Positions 22,501-34,831 of a stretch of 64,000 nt of DNA are shown in pieces; positions within the stretch are counted from its first letter, which is position 1; every line of letters starts with the position of its first letter. A model generated the notes under the pieces. The model was given only the letters and a program-made list of their open reading frames with translations, searched no databases and was not told the DNA's origin. The position numbers were made by a program, and so were the translations under genes. Source of the stretch: Strigamia acuminata (Eukaryota > Arthropoda > Chilopoda > Geophilomorpha > Linotaeniidae). Where the stretch lies: assembly GCA_949358305.1 (NCBI GenBank), contig OX442321.1:8271605-8335604 (forward strand). Direction: 5' to 3'.

Positions 22501-25500
22501 AACCGAAACCAGAGCCACAGCCGTCCAAATCGAAGCAGACCGCATTCATTTGGCCCGAGACACCCAAAGGGGTCAAATCGGACGGCTTCGGCGACAGATT
22601 TAAACCGAAATTGGGTTCCTGGACGTGCGAACTTTGTTTAGTGACTAACAACGCGAGTGCGAAGTCTTGCGTCGCTTGTTCGACGCTTAAAAACGGTTTG
22701 GAGGCGAAACCGGAAGCAACGATTGACGAAAAATCGACACCTCCGTCGAAACCGACGGGATTCGTCTGGCCCGACACGCCGAAAGGGGTCAAGCTGGGAG
22801 GTTTAAATGCAACTCACCATAAATTTGGAACCGAAGCTGACGCCGGCATTAGCAAACTAACGCCGCCGTCGGATGCGGGCGGCTTTAATTTGTCAACGAA
22901 CACAACGCCCACTGCAACGTGGTCTTTCGGGATCAAGCAGGAGCCTGTCACCACCTCGGATAATGCCACCGGATTCGTGTTTGGTGGCACCAAAACGAGC
23001 GATTTGTCGGGAGGTGGGTTTGTTTTCGGTGCCTCAGCCGTGCAGAAGACTGATGATCTGATCCAATATGGCGGATTTACGTTCAGGACCTCGCCCACCA
23101 TCAAACCGGTCGCTGAGACGATCGAAGAAGCGGTCAAAACGAGCCCGGCCCAGGGAAAAGAAGGCGATTTGCCCATCGCGCAGAGTAAATCCCCGAAACC
23201 TGGACTGTTTGCCGCGTTTAGTTTTTCAAAACCGGCCGAATTGACGCAGAAGGTGCCGGCAACCGACTTGACCAAACCCACACCTCTTGCATCGGAAGCG
23301 CGCAAAGACACCGCCACCTCGACGCCGTTGAGTGGATTGAGTGGACTGATGATGAAAGCGGAGGGCGGAATGAGTTTTACGGCGCTGGCGAGCGCCAAGC
23401 CCGATTTCAGCAAGTTTAAAGCAGACCCGGACTTCAAGGGTTTCGAAGGATCCGGCAAAAGCGTGTTTAGATCGGCCGACGCGTCGAACGAGGACGTGGA
23501 AGCCGAAGCCGACTTGAAGTTCGAGCCCATCGTGCCTCTGCCGGACTTGGTGGAGGTGCGCACCGGCGAGGAAGACGACACGAAATTGTTTGGCGAAAGA
23601 GCGCGTCTTTATCGGTTCGATTCGGCCACCCAGCAGTGGAAAGAGCGGGGAATCGGCGAAATAAAAATTCTGAAGAACCGCACGACGGGCGCCTTCAGGA
23701 TCCTCATGCGACGCGAGCAGGTGCACAAGGTGTGCGCGAATCACCGCATCGAAGCGTACATGGAGCTGACGAAAATGACCACGTCCGACAGGGCGTTGTC
23801 GTGGGCCGCCAAAGATTTTTCGGAGGAAGTGGAGAGCGACGACACGTTCGCCAGTCGCTTCAAGACCCAGCTGTTGGCCGAGAAGTTCGCGCAGGTCTTC
23901 CAAGACTGCGTGCAGCAGCTCAAGTCGAAGCCGGTCAAGCCGGCGGAGAAAGAAAAAGAAGAAGCGCAAGCTGAAACGACGGTGGTCGAAGCAGGCAAGG
24001 AAGCGGACGCGCCGCTGTCCGAACTGTTCAAGCCGAAGGAAGGTTCGTGGGAGTGCGTCATGTGTCTGGTGCGGAACGAAGCCAAAGACGTTAAATGCGC
24101 CGCTTGCGACACGGGACGCGCGGAGACGGTCGATGATGCGACATCGTTTTCTGACGCACCGCTGTCCGAGCTGTTTAAACCAAAGATAAATTCGTGGGAA
24201 TGTCAGCAATGTCTCATCCAAAACAACCAAACGGACGAGAAGTGTCTGGCGTGCCACGCGAACCGTTTGAGCGCGGGTGCCGACGTCAAACTCTCCCAAT
24301 CGTCCAGCGTGTCGTTCGGAGCCAAATCGGACTCATCGACGTCGCCGTTCACGTTCGGCACGACAACACCGAGCAAGCCGGCGCCGGTCTTCCAGTTTGG
24401 CGAGAGCAAGGAACAGGAAAGCATCGAGTTCAAATTCGGAACCCCGCAGAACTTCACGTTCAGTTTCAGCGGGGTGCGCTCCAAAAGCCCGACCAAGTCG
24501 CCGAAGACCCCCGAAGCGGAGTCCGCCGCTGAGGGCGACGACAGCACGACCGGGGACGACGACGGCGACCACATTTTCTTCAGTCCTATCATCCCCTTGC
24601 CTGACAAAGTGGACGTGAAGACGGGCGAAGAGGACGAGGACATGTTGTACTGTCAGCGAGCGAAATTGTACCGATTGGACGGGAAGGAATGGAAGGAAAG
24701 GGGGCTGGGAGACTTCAAGATACTCAAGCACAAGGAGACGGGCAAAGTGCGCTTTCTCATGCGCCGAGAGTTCGTGCACAAGGTGTGCTTGAATCACTAC
24801 TTGAGCGACGCGTTGAATTTCGTCGTCAAGGACGAGAAGTCGTGGATGTGGGGCGCGACCGATTACGCCGACAACGAGGCCGTCAAGGAGGTGTTCACGC
24901 TGCGGTTAAAGAGCAAGGAGACCGCCGGAGAGTTCATGCAAGCGGTCGAGAACGCGAAATCGATCTTGGCCGGTGCCACGACCGCCGTCAAAGCGAGTCC
25001 GCAGGCTTCGTTTTCCGGGTTTAGTTTCAAGATGGACGGCCTGACGTCGCCGTCTTTGGGCACGTTTTCGTTCGGGAGCAAATTCGGCGTTTCCACTAGT
25101 CCGTCTATGTCGATTTTCGGCGGGAGTTTGACGTCGACGTCGACGCCGAAGAAGGTGGAAGAAATCGTTGCGAAAGAAGTGAAAGAGAAAGTGGACCAAA
25201 GCGACGAAGATTCGGATAATCTGCTCGTTTTGTTCGTCAAGGAACCGAGGGAAAATCAGAAGGAAATGGCCGCAAAATTGTTGTTGCCGCCCAACTTTTA
25301 CTTGTACGAAGATCTGCCGCCGTGTCCCGGGTGCCGCGGCTGCGACGACGAGGATTGGTCGTTCGAGGGCGTGCGACGAGCGGCGGTGGAAACAGGAAAC
25401 GACTTTGAGATCGTGAAGGAGTCGAAGGCCGAGCCGGAACGAGTGAAACAAGCGATGGATTTGAAATTGCCGCCGAATTTTTACCTCTACGAGAAGAAGG

Positions 25501-28500
25501 AGCCGTGCCCCGGATGCAGGGGCTGCGACGAATGCGAAGCGAGCGAGGAAAAATCGTGCGATCAAAGTCGGGCTGTGGAGAAAGCGGATTCGACCGATTC
25601 GACCGAGGCAGAAGCACCTGCGTATCTCTTCAAAGACACCACGGGTTTGGATTTTGCTAACTTGGCGAAAAAAGACGAGCATATGTTTACTACGAAGACG
25701 TCGCCCGGTTTTGCGTTCGGGACTGGGAACGTTAAGGTGTTTAGGACGCAGAAAAACGACGACGAGAGCGGCGGTGAAGACGGAGCGAATGCGCACCAAC
25801 CCGACATACATTTCGAACCGATCGTGCCCTTACCCGACTTGGTGGAAGTGAAAACTGGTGAAGAAGATGAGGACATAGGTGGGATAATTGCGATTTTCGA
25901 GTTTTTCTGTATTAAAAATTTAAATTTTAGTTTTCAGTCAAAGAGCGAAGTTGTATCGATACGATATGGATAAGAAAGAGTGGAAGGAACGAGGCGTTGG
26001 CGACGCTAAGATTCTAAAACACAGGAAATTAAGTTGGTTTTTTTTTTTAATTTTGTTCTTATTTTCTCGAGTTTTATGTTTTTATTTGTTTGTTTTTAGA
26101 TCGCTATCGCATTATTCTTCGCCGGGAACAAATCTACAAAATCGCTTGCAATCATTCCATCACGCCCGACTTGAACTTGGCGCCACTGGCCACGTCCGAA
26201 ACGGCCATGTGTTGGTCCGCCATGGACTACGCCGAAGGAGTGACCGGACGTCCGGAACAATTCGCCATCAAATTCAAAGTAATTCGCCTTTTTTTTTATT
26301 TTTTTATTTATTTTTTTTATTCATATTTCAAATTCCATCGAGAAAATTTTGAATTGAAATACTTTAATGTCCGGTTTTATTGTCCGCCATGTCGCTCATC
26401 TCGTCCGAACTGCGGTACGACAACAACACGGTATCGCTGAAGCAATGTCGCGGCGTTTTTAATATATTTCGCATGCCGATCTTGTGCACCCGCACGTCGA
26501 CGATCTGGTGTTCCCGGCTGCTGCGGTTCCCCGACTCGGTGCGCGCGGTCGTGGGCGCGCTCGGGCCCTCGCTCACCTCGTGCGGATACGACTGCGTCGA
26601 CACCGACGTGAAGAAACTGTCGGTCGAGTCGCTTTTGCCCGACTTAGCGTCCTGATTGACATCCGAGCACATCGGCCACGGCTCCATCGCCCAAGCGCTA
26701 GTCGCCGCCGCCGCCGCCGCCGTCATCATCGTCAGCGGCCCGCCGTGGTGGAACGGGAACTCTTTCATTCGCAACAGTTCCTCCAAAGACGAAGGACTCG
26801 GCATCAGCGCCTTGGGTTTCTTCTTCGTCGTCTTGACTTCGATCTCGCTGTCGGCGTACGGGTACAGGACGGTGCAGTTGCGGGTCCACGGCATTTGCGA
26901 AGGTTGCGGCGGTGTCGGGCTCACGAGCAGCCGTAATTCGGGCGTGCGCAGTAACGGGCGCGGCGTCGTCGGTTGACGGCGCGGCGTGGCGTGGTCGTAA
27001 ACGTTGGTGAAGGACACCGGCGAACGGATACGGGGGAAGGGGGGTCGCGAAGGCACCATAGTGTGCTTGGACACGCGACACAGCTTGTAATTGCTGTTGA
27101 GCGGCAGTATCACGGTCTCCTGGTTCAGTCTGTACATTGTCATCAGGTGCGGCCAAACCACGCAGGAAGTTTCCACGATTATGATGGAAGTGGACGCTAC
27201 GGCGATCATGCCGTACACGCCGTAAATTATGGTGGCTGAAAACGGTTTTAAAAATTGAATTAAACGCGAGAATTGATGCGGTTGTGCGTACCTAGTTCCG
27301 ATTCTCTATAGAGCGGATCGCTGCCGTAAGTTATGTACGCGAGCCAGGCGATGGAGCCGGCTAACGTGAGCCACGCGACCGTGTAAATTGCGAGGAAAAA
27401 GTGCTCGTTCGGTTGGATCGGAGGACAACGCCACTGGAAAGAAGTGTTAGGGTGTGTTTATTTTTTATTTGGGTGTGTGGAGTGGCGAGGGGGTTTATTT
27501 ACTCTCCAGAAACAGGACGAACGCACGACTAGGTGGTAGTTGAAGCCGCATAGTTCGCATTTGTGGCAACCGCTCTCTTGGATCCAGCGGACGAGGCACG
27601 TGTGGTGGCTGTGCTCGATGCTGCCCATGCAGAGGCAGTATTTGTTGAGTTTGCCATCTTCCTCGCCCGAGAAACAGATCCGGCAGACGTTGGAACCGCT
27701 GTTGGAGGTGATGGCCGACTTTGATTTGCTTTTGCTGCGTTCTGAGTCCTTGAAAAGAAGGAATTGTTTTTGATTTATTTGGGTTGGTTTTGTTTTTTCG
27801 ACTTAACTGTTACGGTTGCGCCTCTCGTCTCGTCGTTCCTTTTCATTTTTCGCAGATGGTTGTCTCGGGGTTATGTTGGTGGTGGATGGCGTTGCATTTT
27901 CTGCAATTTTAATTACGTTGGTATTTTTTTTTTATTTATTTAAAGAAATGAAAAGCAAATTTTGATGATTCCGTTTATTTTACGTTGTTTGTTTGACGGT
28001 GACAATTGGATGTCACGTGAAAAACGGCACGTTTTTGGGCTGGTATTTTAAACATTTTTTCATTATTTCGTTTGTTAAAAATGAGGAAATTGCATTCGTT
28101 TAGTCGGGGGGATTTGCAACGAGGGGTTTTTTGTGTCACAGTTACTTAAAAACCCCAATTTTTTTTTTCTTTTTTTTCTCTTATGTCGTTAGAATACTGG
28201 AGTGACCAAGCAGTTTGCCGACAAGTTCAGAGAGTGTCAAGAGGATTTGAGGACATCGAGGCAGCAATTATCCGATTCGAGTAAATTAAAATAACAAATA
28301 AATAAATAAATAATTGTAATTTTGATTTTTTTTCACAGCTACTGATACCAGCACTTGCGACACCTCTCGCTCGTCCATGAGTGACACTGAAAGTGTACGC
28401 AATGACAGCAGTAGTCGCAGTGAAAAGCAACCAGACGAGACGATAACTGTTCAGCCCGAGGAAGGAAATGACGGCGACGTTGATGGAGACGAGGAAGACG

Positions 28501-29364
28501 AGGATGCCGATTCGGTGATGTTCGAGAAACGCGTTAGTTTGGCGTCCACGGACGGTTTAAGAGGTCAATTTAAGGTAGAAACACTTGTGAATAAAGCAGA
28601 AAACGTGCGTTAATACATGTATTTTTTAACAGCGAATTGGAATGGGCAATTTACGAGTATTATACGATGATGACTTTTACGGCGCACGCGTGCAAGTAAT
28701 GACGGACGAAGGTGTGTTAGTCTGCAATCACCTCATTTCGATACAAAGCACGGTGAAAGTCGACGCGAAAATATGCACTTGGGGAGCGGAAGATTACTCC
28801 ACCGATCACCCGATGCACCGGCAGTTCGAAGCGTCGTTTAGTTCGGCGGATGCGGCGAAAGAGTTTGAAAAGACATTTTTGGAAGGAAACGAGTACGCTA
28901 AGCAGTCCGACATTTGGGACCAGCCTTACAATCCGGCTGGTGGTGATAACGTGGGTGATAATGGCACGGGTAATTAAAAAAAAATTATTTATTAATTTTA
29001 TTGTCATTTTTTAAAATGAAATACCCACAGCCACCACCGGAAGTAATGTGGAAGTGAAGGCGTGTTCGCCAGAACTCGTTGCGGTGCTCTCTGAAATTAT
29101 GCGAGGTGAATTTGGAATTTTTTTTTATTTTTTTTTTCGAAATTTAGTTTTGGTGGTGGCTGTGAGTAGTGGAGGAAATAATTTGATTTAGGGTTTTTAT
29201 TTTTTATTTTTTTAAATTGATTATTTTTAGATTTAGATGATGTTAGTGTTGCTTCTCCATTTCCGTCGATCGATTCTTGTTTGCCAAGTTGTTCCAGTTT
29301 AAGCTGTGACGAACACTGTTTGTCTTGTTATTTTTGTGCTCCTAAAGCTGATGATTGTGTTTAA
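16588..29364 (+). CDS. RanBP2/Nup358 nucleoporin
   Basis: The 27 coding exons all keep phase and give about 2,995 residues (human 3,224). They end at 16659, 17062, 17282, 17383, 17510, 17815, 17995, 18107, 18305, 18543, 18831, 19091, 19425, 19786, 20072, 20494, 20798, 21066, about 21278, 25878, 26032, 26278, 28280, 28574, 28969, 29105 and 29364. The domain order is an N-terminal TPR region (from [12 protein letters not shown]), a short coiled coil (about 868-920), an FG-poor linker, RanBD1 (about 1224-1360), three RanBP2-type zinc fingers, RanBD2 (about 1824-1960), two more zinc fingers, RanBD3 (about 2176-2306), two [17 protein letters not shown] repeats, RanBD4 (about 2589-2735), and a degenerate fifth RanBD (about 2796-2903) before a Cys-rich tail. 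It forms the cytoplasmic filaments of the nuclear pore and binds RanGTP. No cyclophilin domain is present. The donor of the exon ending near 21278 is the least certain join. Confidence 0.93.
20495..20560 (+). other. Probable GC-AG intron in RanBP2
   Basis: The reading frame requires a splice between ...GAAATTAAG and ATTCACCTTG. The only donor that keeps phase and the coiled-coil sequence is GC (AAG|GCAATT), paired with acceptor TTTAG. Donor position -1 is G and -2 and -3 are A, as expected for the rare GC donors. All other RanBP2 introns I traced use GT. Confidence 0.7.
26364..27846 (-). CDS. MARCH-type RING-CH E3 ubiquitin ligase (MARCHF4/9/11-like)
   Basis: There are four coding exons, 27846-27814, 27748-27503, 27433-27292 and 27235-26364, in phases 0, 0 and 1, giving 430 residues. 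Exon 2 encodes a RING-CH finger in C4HC3 order (CRIC, then CLC, H-HTC, then CELC), with the [16 protein letters not shown] core of the family. Exons 3 and 4 supply two membrane segments (around [20 protein letters not shown] and [16 protein letters not shown]), as in MARCHF4/9/11. The long C-terminal tail is Pro/Ser/Thr-rich and cytosolic by topology. These ligases ubiquitinate membrane proteins in Golgi and endosomes and promote their down-regulation. The whole gene lies antisense in the RanBP2 intron 26279-28192. The 11-codon first exon was chosen because its ATG and GT donor give the required phase 0. Subfamily placement is inference. Confidence 0.9.
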
Positions 29365-29978
29365 TTCGTTTTGATTTCAATTACATGACTTACTAATTTT
29401 TCTTTTTATTATTATCCCATTTTTTTTTTCTTCCTGTCCCTGTATTTTTTTCTCGTAGGTTCTCACTAGGACCACGCACACACGAAGACTTGTAATTAAA
29501 CATTTTATTAGGATTATTTTTGAAAAAGTTGAAAAATTGACAAATTTATCTGAAGAATATAAAATAAATAAGTAAATACATAAATGCAAATTAATTTATT
29601 TTGGTTACGTATTTTAAAGAAAGATAAAATTTAAAATTAAATATTTAAAATAAAAAGGAAATAACAGTCTTCCGAAAAATCTTAAAGTTTGTTATTCAAT
29701 TTAATTTTTCACCATTTTTTCAAATTTGATTATAATGCAGCTGGAAATGCCATTTTGTGTAGCTAATTCAATTTCAAACTCACCTTTTTATTTTGAAGTG
29801 AAAATACATCTACTTTTTTTTTTTCTTTTCTCGATTTCAAATGTAAGTTATTTTTAAATGATAAATAAGTTGTAGTGAATAAATTCTCTCTTGTTTTGTA
29901 ACTTAATTTAAGTTTGATTTATTTAACTCTCAAAAAAAAAAATACACAAGAAATAATCGAAAACATTTCATCAATCAG
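29365..29978. other. RanBP2 3' region or intron before the 4.1-kb exon
   Basis: This AT-rich stretch contains AATAAA-like signals (about 29564 and 29874) that could end a short RanBP2 transcript. It could equally be intron, because the acceptor CAATCAG|GT at 29979 is in phase with RanBP2 exon 26. I found no separate first exon with an ATG and a phase-1 donor here. Confidence 0.4.
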
Positions 29979-32900
29979 GTGCCAATAAATCGTGGCAATT
30001 TGAATGGGACAATTACGGAATTTGGGAAGCCGAGGACCAGTGGACAACTTACAAGTACCACAAATTCAGATCTAAGCGAGATTCAATTCTACAAGAACGA
30101 AGAAACGGAACGGATAAATGCATTAACGAGTATTTAATACAAATCCCGTCGCAGGAAATGGCCTTGCGCATATCCTCGGCCTACTGCTACGCCATGGAAC
30201 AACTCTACGCTCCGAACTCGCCAATGACGCACCAACCGAACCCACATCCAACCGTCATTTGTGAAGGCAATCGCGCCCAGCCCGACAGAATGGTCGTGAT
30301 AATCCCGCGGCCGGCCGAGGTGGCAAACACCACCGTCAGAGTACCAGTCAGGACCGACGAAGAAAACGTGGAAGACATGTTTCTTACTTTCCGTACCGAG
30401 CCGCGGACTGCACCGCCAACGTGCAAATTCACCGCCAAGTCGCCCCGGTCTTGTTTCCGACCGGTTTCGGTCTACGGCCACCCGATAGCGAGGGATTCGC
30501 CGAACGAATCGCGCGACTTTGCGAGCGCTTGCTCGTCCGACTCGACCGTGTACATCGACCCTGTGGAGGACGGCCGAGCGAGCAGAAACTGTCGGAGGAA
30601 ATCGCCCGTGAGGACGGGGCGTCACAACGCGCAATCCGCCTTGAGTTTTTACACGGTTATCGATTCGGACGACGATTCGTTCATATCGAACGAGTATTTT
30701 TTCGATCCGGTGGATACTCACTCGGAGAGGTGCTTGAGTTGGCTGGACGACATGCCGCAATTTTCGGCAAAATCGTCCGTCCCGCAGCCGGAAACTCCCA
30801 GATATTTCCCGGCTAGAACGAGTCGTCACAGCGCCGCGGCCGACGGTCCGTCGATCTGCGGTTGTTGCGATTGTCGGAGCGCAAGAACCGTCTGCGACCC
30901 GAAGAAATTCTACTCGATCGTCCCCGACACTGGACGACTGACGTCCGCCTTGTCCACGCCGATGACGCATCGACAAATGCAATCTAGTTATTCCGATTGC
31001 GTTTGCAGCGACATGCCGCCTCAGTCCATCCCGAACACCCGTCTTCCCTTCACGGCCAGCACGCAGTACCTGGATTCGGTCAACACTAACTACTGGTCCC
31101 AGCCTTCGCCGTGCACGTGCAACACACTCAACACCGAAACAGCCTCGTGTTTACTACGACCAATTCCGGCCGACGAAAACGAAAATGGACGTCGCGAAGA
31201 TTACTCGCTTTCAAAAAGGACGCGCAGTCCTGTTTGCAGTCTGACTGGACGTCCGCATTCACCCGAAGAAGTTGTGGTCAAACCGAATATGAATTCGGAC
31301 GCTCCGGCCATTCCGGCCTCTCCGAGACAAGTGTCTTGCGCGTGTTCGCCGATAAATGAATTCATTCCTTTGGACGTAGAAAAGGAGATGGAAACGGATT
31401 TTCTGTGCTCGTCGCCCGAGAATGTGAGTGACGGTACCATGAGTGACGAACCCCCGATAGTCATTGTCTCCGGGCGTCGACCGGAAGACCGTTTCGTCAT
31501 GCATTGCAGACAATGTCGTCAGCAATTGGGACTCATGAGCGACCGAATTAACTATCAAGGAAGAACCGAATTGATCGACCGATCAACTTCTATCAGTCCA
31601 GCGTGGAAGGCGCAACAACGATTACGAAAATCCGCCGGCGGATGTTCGCCTTACAAGAGTGGACCGTCGACCACCGAGAGTGGTTACTTCGTGACCAGCC
31701 GCCACTCTCCACAGCCCATTTTAGTGCGACTTCTAGACGAACCCGCATTCGGCGTTCGATCCGTTCTTTTACAAGTTATAGACGATAGACAAACCAACGT
31801 CCAAGCGACCAATACCAGTCCAGAACCGCTCGTCGTGCGAATGTGTCCATGCAATACGCCGACGAGTTTTCTGGACTCGGCGATCCAATGCGGCGGTGAC
31901 ATTTTTCACGACCCTTTCGATGCCGGACCGGCAATGAACTGCACCGCTCAAGCGCCCACCTTTGATCGACAGATTGAAACAAAATCTGCTGCAGTGCAGT
32001 GCGTCGCGGTCGATCCTCTTCTTGAAGAAGACTTTTCGGATGCTGCGGGGTGTCCAATATGTAGTGGGATGGAGTATCCACCACAGCCGACTTATTCGAC
32101 ACGTCCACAAACCATTCGTCAATCATTTACGAGGTACCAGTCTCCTCTGCGTCCATCTTGTCGGGATGCCGCCAGTTCACCGGCTGCTGCGCTCTGTCCA
32201 CCGTGCAATTGTTATTTCTGCGCAATGCATTCATTTACTTCGACACACTGCTCGATGTGTGCAGCCATGGCTCAGCAATGTCAATTATGCCAGTGCGCTT
32301 TATGTCAATCACTCGCCTCGATTTCTCGTCATCAACAATTTGGAGAGGAGTCTTCAGTGTTAATTCCTCATCTGCCGCCAGAGTCGTCTCGTCAACCAAC
32401 ACCAGTACCAGTACCTAGACTGTCTGCAGAGCCACCTCGTCAACCGACACCAGTGCTATTTCTTCGACTGCCTGCTGCGCAGCCTCGTCAGCCAACCACA
32501 GTGCAATTTCCTCAAGCTTTTGCAGCAGTTCCGCCTTGTCAACCGACACCAGTGCAATTTCCTCAAGCACCTGCAGCAGTTCCGCCTTGTCAACCGACTC
32601 CAGCGCTGTTTTCGCAACAACCAGAGGTGCCACCATGTCAACCGACCCCAGCGCTGTTTTCGCGGCAATCAGAGGTGCCACCATGTCAACCGACCCCAGC
32701 ACCATTTTTTCAACCAACCACAGTGCCAATTACTGCAATGCTGGATGCCTCGCTTTATCACCAGTGCGCTTTAACACCAGTGCAATTTCCTGAAGCATCT
32801 GCAGCAGCTCCGCCTTGTCAACCGACCCGAGAGCTGTTTCTTCAACCATCAGAGGCGCCACCTTGCAAACCGACACCAGTAGTACCTCAACTACCAGTAG

Positions 32901-34661
32901 TACCACCTCCACCGACCTCATCAGCTTCATTTCCCCAACCATCAGAAGCGCCACCTCATCATCTGACATTTTTACCGTTTTCTCAACCGACACCAGTGCC
33001 ACATACTCAACTGACGGCAGCGGCGTCTTGGCAGCCGACACCAGTGCCATTTTCTCCGCCGACACCAGCGCCATTTTCTCCGCCGTGTACTAAGGCTCTA
33101 ATGAAACACGGTGCACCTTCACCGGGCGAAAAGAAGAAGAAGTTAGTGGACGTATACACTCAAGTTTACACGTCGGAGCCTGAGAAACAGAATGTGGAAA
33201 TCCAATGCGTAGAAATGACGTTGGAACAGGATGTTTGCACACGCGCTTGTTCCCCGTTTGTCTTTACTAATCAGTCTGATTCCGGCGAACGAGATGAAAC
33301 GCCTCCACCTCCCACGAGGGATGCATCTCTCACGGTTTGCGAATCTAATCAATTTGATGAGCCATTTCGGTTTATTTCGGATGTCCAGCCCCAGCGACCG
33401 GCGCAGACATTCCAGGATGTCGGCTTGCATTTGAGAACCCACGTGGGAGAAGATGGAATGTGGGATTTAGGAGCACCAGGAATATGTCCGAGAGCGAAGA
33501 GAAAAACTGAACACCATTCACCACGGCGACCCGCTTGGTCGCTTGGAAAGTTTGTCAGATCGGCTGTGTCCAAGTTAATGCCGAAGCGTTCACCGAATCG
33601 GTCGCCGAGTCGTTCGCCGAATCGTTCGCCGACGCCGTCACCGGAAGCCTGTTTCAGATCGGACGTGTCCCGATCCGACGTGTCAACTGCCACGTGTTAC
33701 GATTCGCCGTATCGTGATTCAAGTCGCGATCAAGTAGACAAAAGCCCAAGAAAGACACATTATCGGTCGCACATCGAAAGAAAGAAACGTAGGCCTGAGA
33801 GCAGTAGCAGTAGTGAATACATCACAGTAACGGAGGACAGCGAACCTGATACGCGAGGGGAAGATGATTTTCTTCAGTTTATTATGTCGTTGTATCGCAA
33901 TTTGCCCGAACAGAGTGGTCGGGCTGAGTCGCGCGCCAGTCACGGCAAGGATTCTTCTTCAGATGCATCCAATAAGAGGAGAAAGATAAGAACCAAGAAG
34001 AAGACAGTTGCGAAAGAGAGGAAAGGTCGAATTGCAAACGACAAATCAAATTGTTGCTCTTTGGGGTTTTCTGGAATGTCGGATCAAGGTCTTATGATTT
34101 TTCAATTAAATCTTTGAATATTCTTATCAATTTTGGTTTTATAGATGACAGTAGTTCGTCCGATGGCTGTAAGTGCAAAAAAATGAAAAGGAAAGGAAAT
34201 AGTCGAGGTTTTTTGAGTAAATAAATGCCATTTGCAATTAAATAAGTCAGCAATAATGAATTTATGTCGTAGATAAGGCTCTGACACCAAATCCAAGCAG
34301 CCACAGAAGACAGCAGTGTATGACAGTGCTAACACCAAGAATGTCTGCCAGCTGGGGAGGACTGAATACGATTTTTGACAGTTTAGCATCCACCAGTAAG
34401 AATAGTCAAAGTGGAGCCGATCAAAGCCAACAAAGACCCATGTATTCGTACACTGGAAGAGAAGTCGAAGAGTATCATTGTGGGCCCAGCAATTCAGAGG
34501 CTGACACTGGCTATGGAAGCGTTTTTCCAATGAATACGTCGAGCATGGAAAAAACTGAAAAAAGAGAGTCAAATGACAATAAACAGAAACAAAACAAACC
34601 GAAAACGAAACGAAAATGTCGATATTGCTTATTAGATTCGCCCACTTCATGTTCTTCATAA
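29979..34661 (+). CDS. Large Pro/Ser/Cys-rich protein of unknown family, 5' end unresolved
   Basis: The exons are 29979-34088, 34145-34168 and 34273-34661, joined in phase 1. The frame is open from the acceptor at 29979, 59 codons before its first ATG at 30158, so an upstream exon is implied. The N-terminus is Trp/Tyr-rich (SWQFEWDNYGIWEAEDQW), loosely recalling a WWE domain. A long low-complexity part follows with scattered short repeats of QC type (AIQCGG, AVQCVA, EIQCVE) and a Cys cluster CPPCNCYFCAMH near 32200. Next come a Pro-rich repeat block, an Arg-Ser stretch (KRSPNRSPSRSPNRSP) and basic patches (RRKIRTKKK). The C-terminus ends CRYCLLDSPTSCSS. It is either a separate fast-evolving gene or an alternative 3' end of RanBP2. 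I do not recognise the family. Exons 2 and 3 are supported by splice sites and phase only. Confidence 0.7.
32390..33090 (+). repeat. Degenerate coding repeat of Pro-rich units
   Basis: Units of roughly 39-51 bp encode variants of PPCQPTPVQFPQAPAAV. The DNA repeats CCGCCTTGTCAACCGAC and CCAGTGCAATTTCCTCAAG many times with substitutions. The array spans about 230 residues of the large unknown protein and is predicted to be disordered. Confidence 0.85.
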
Positions 34662-34831
34662 AATAAAATAAAATAAAATCATGAATCAATGAAAATAAAA
34701 AATTAATTTAAAAAATTTCACCACAGAGGGAGTTAAAATAAATTTTAGCGGGAAAATACACTTTGATTTGTCGGCGTAGTCAAACGTTTGGAACGTGTCG
34801 TGTCTAAGTTCTTCTAACACAAGCTACAGTT

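Noticed and set aside
23226-24299. 357-codon open frame on the minus strand opposite RanBP2
   Set aside because: It is the antisense shadow of a GC-rich, highly conserved RanBP2 exon; composition is Arg/Phe/Leu-rich and no domain is visible.
24906-25811. 301-codon minus-strand frame opposite RanBP2
   Set aside because: Same reason: it mirrors the codon bias of the large RanBP2 exon and has no splice context.
30134-30982. 282-codon minus-strand frame
   Set aside because: It is antisense to the 4.1-kb exon. The plus-strand frame is far longer and continues through in-phase splices.
32390-33090. Array resembling regularly spaced repeats, CRISPR-like at first glance
   Set aside because: Units are degenerate, lie in a long open frame and encode Pro-rich repeats; the genome is eukaryotic.
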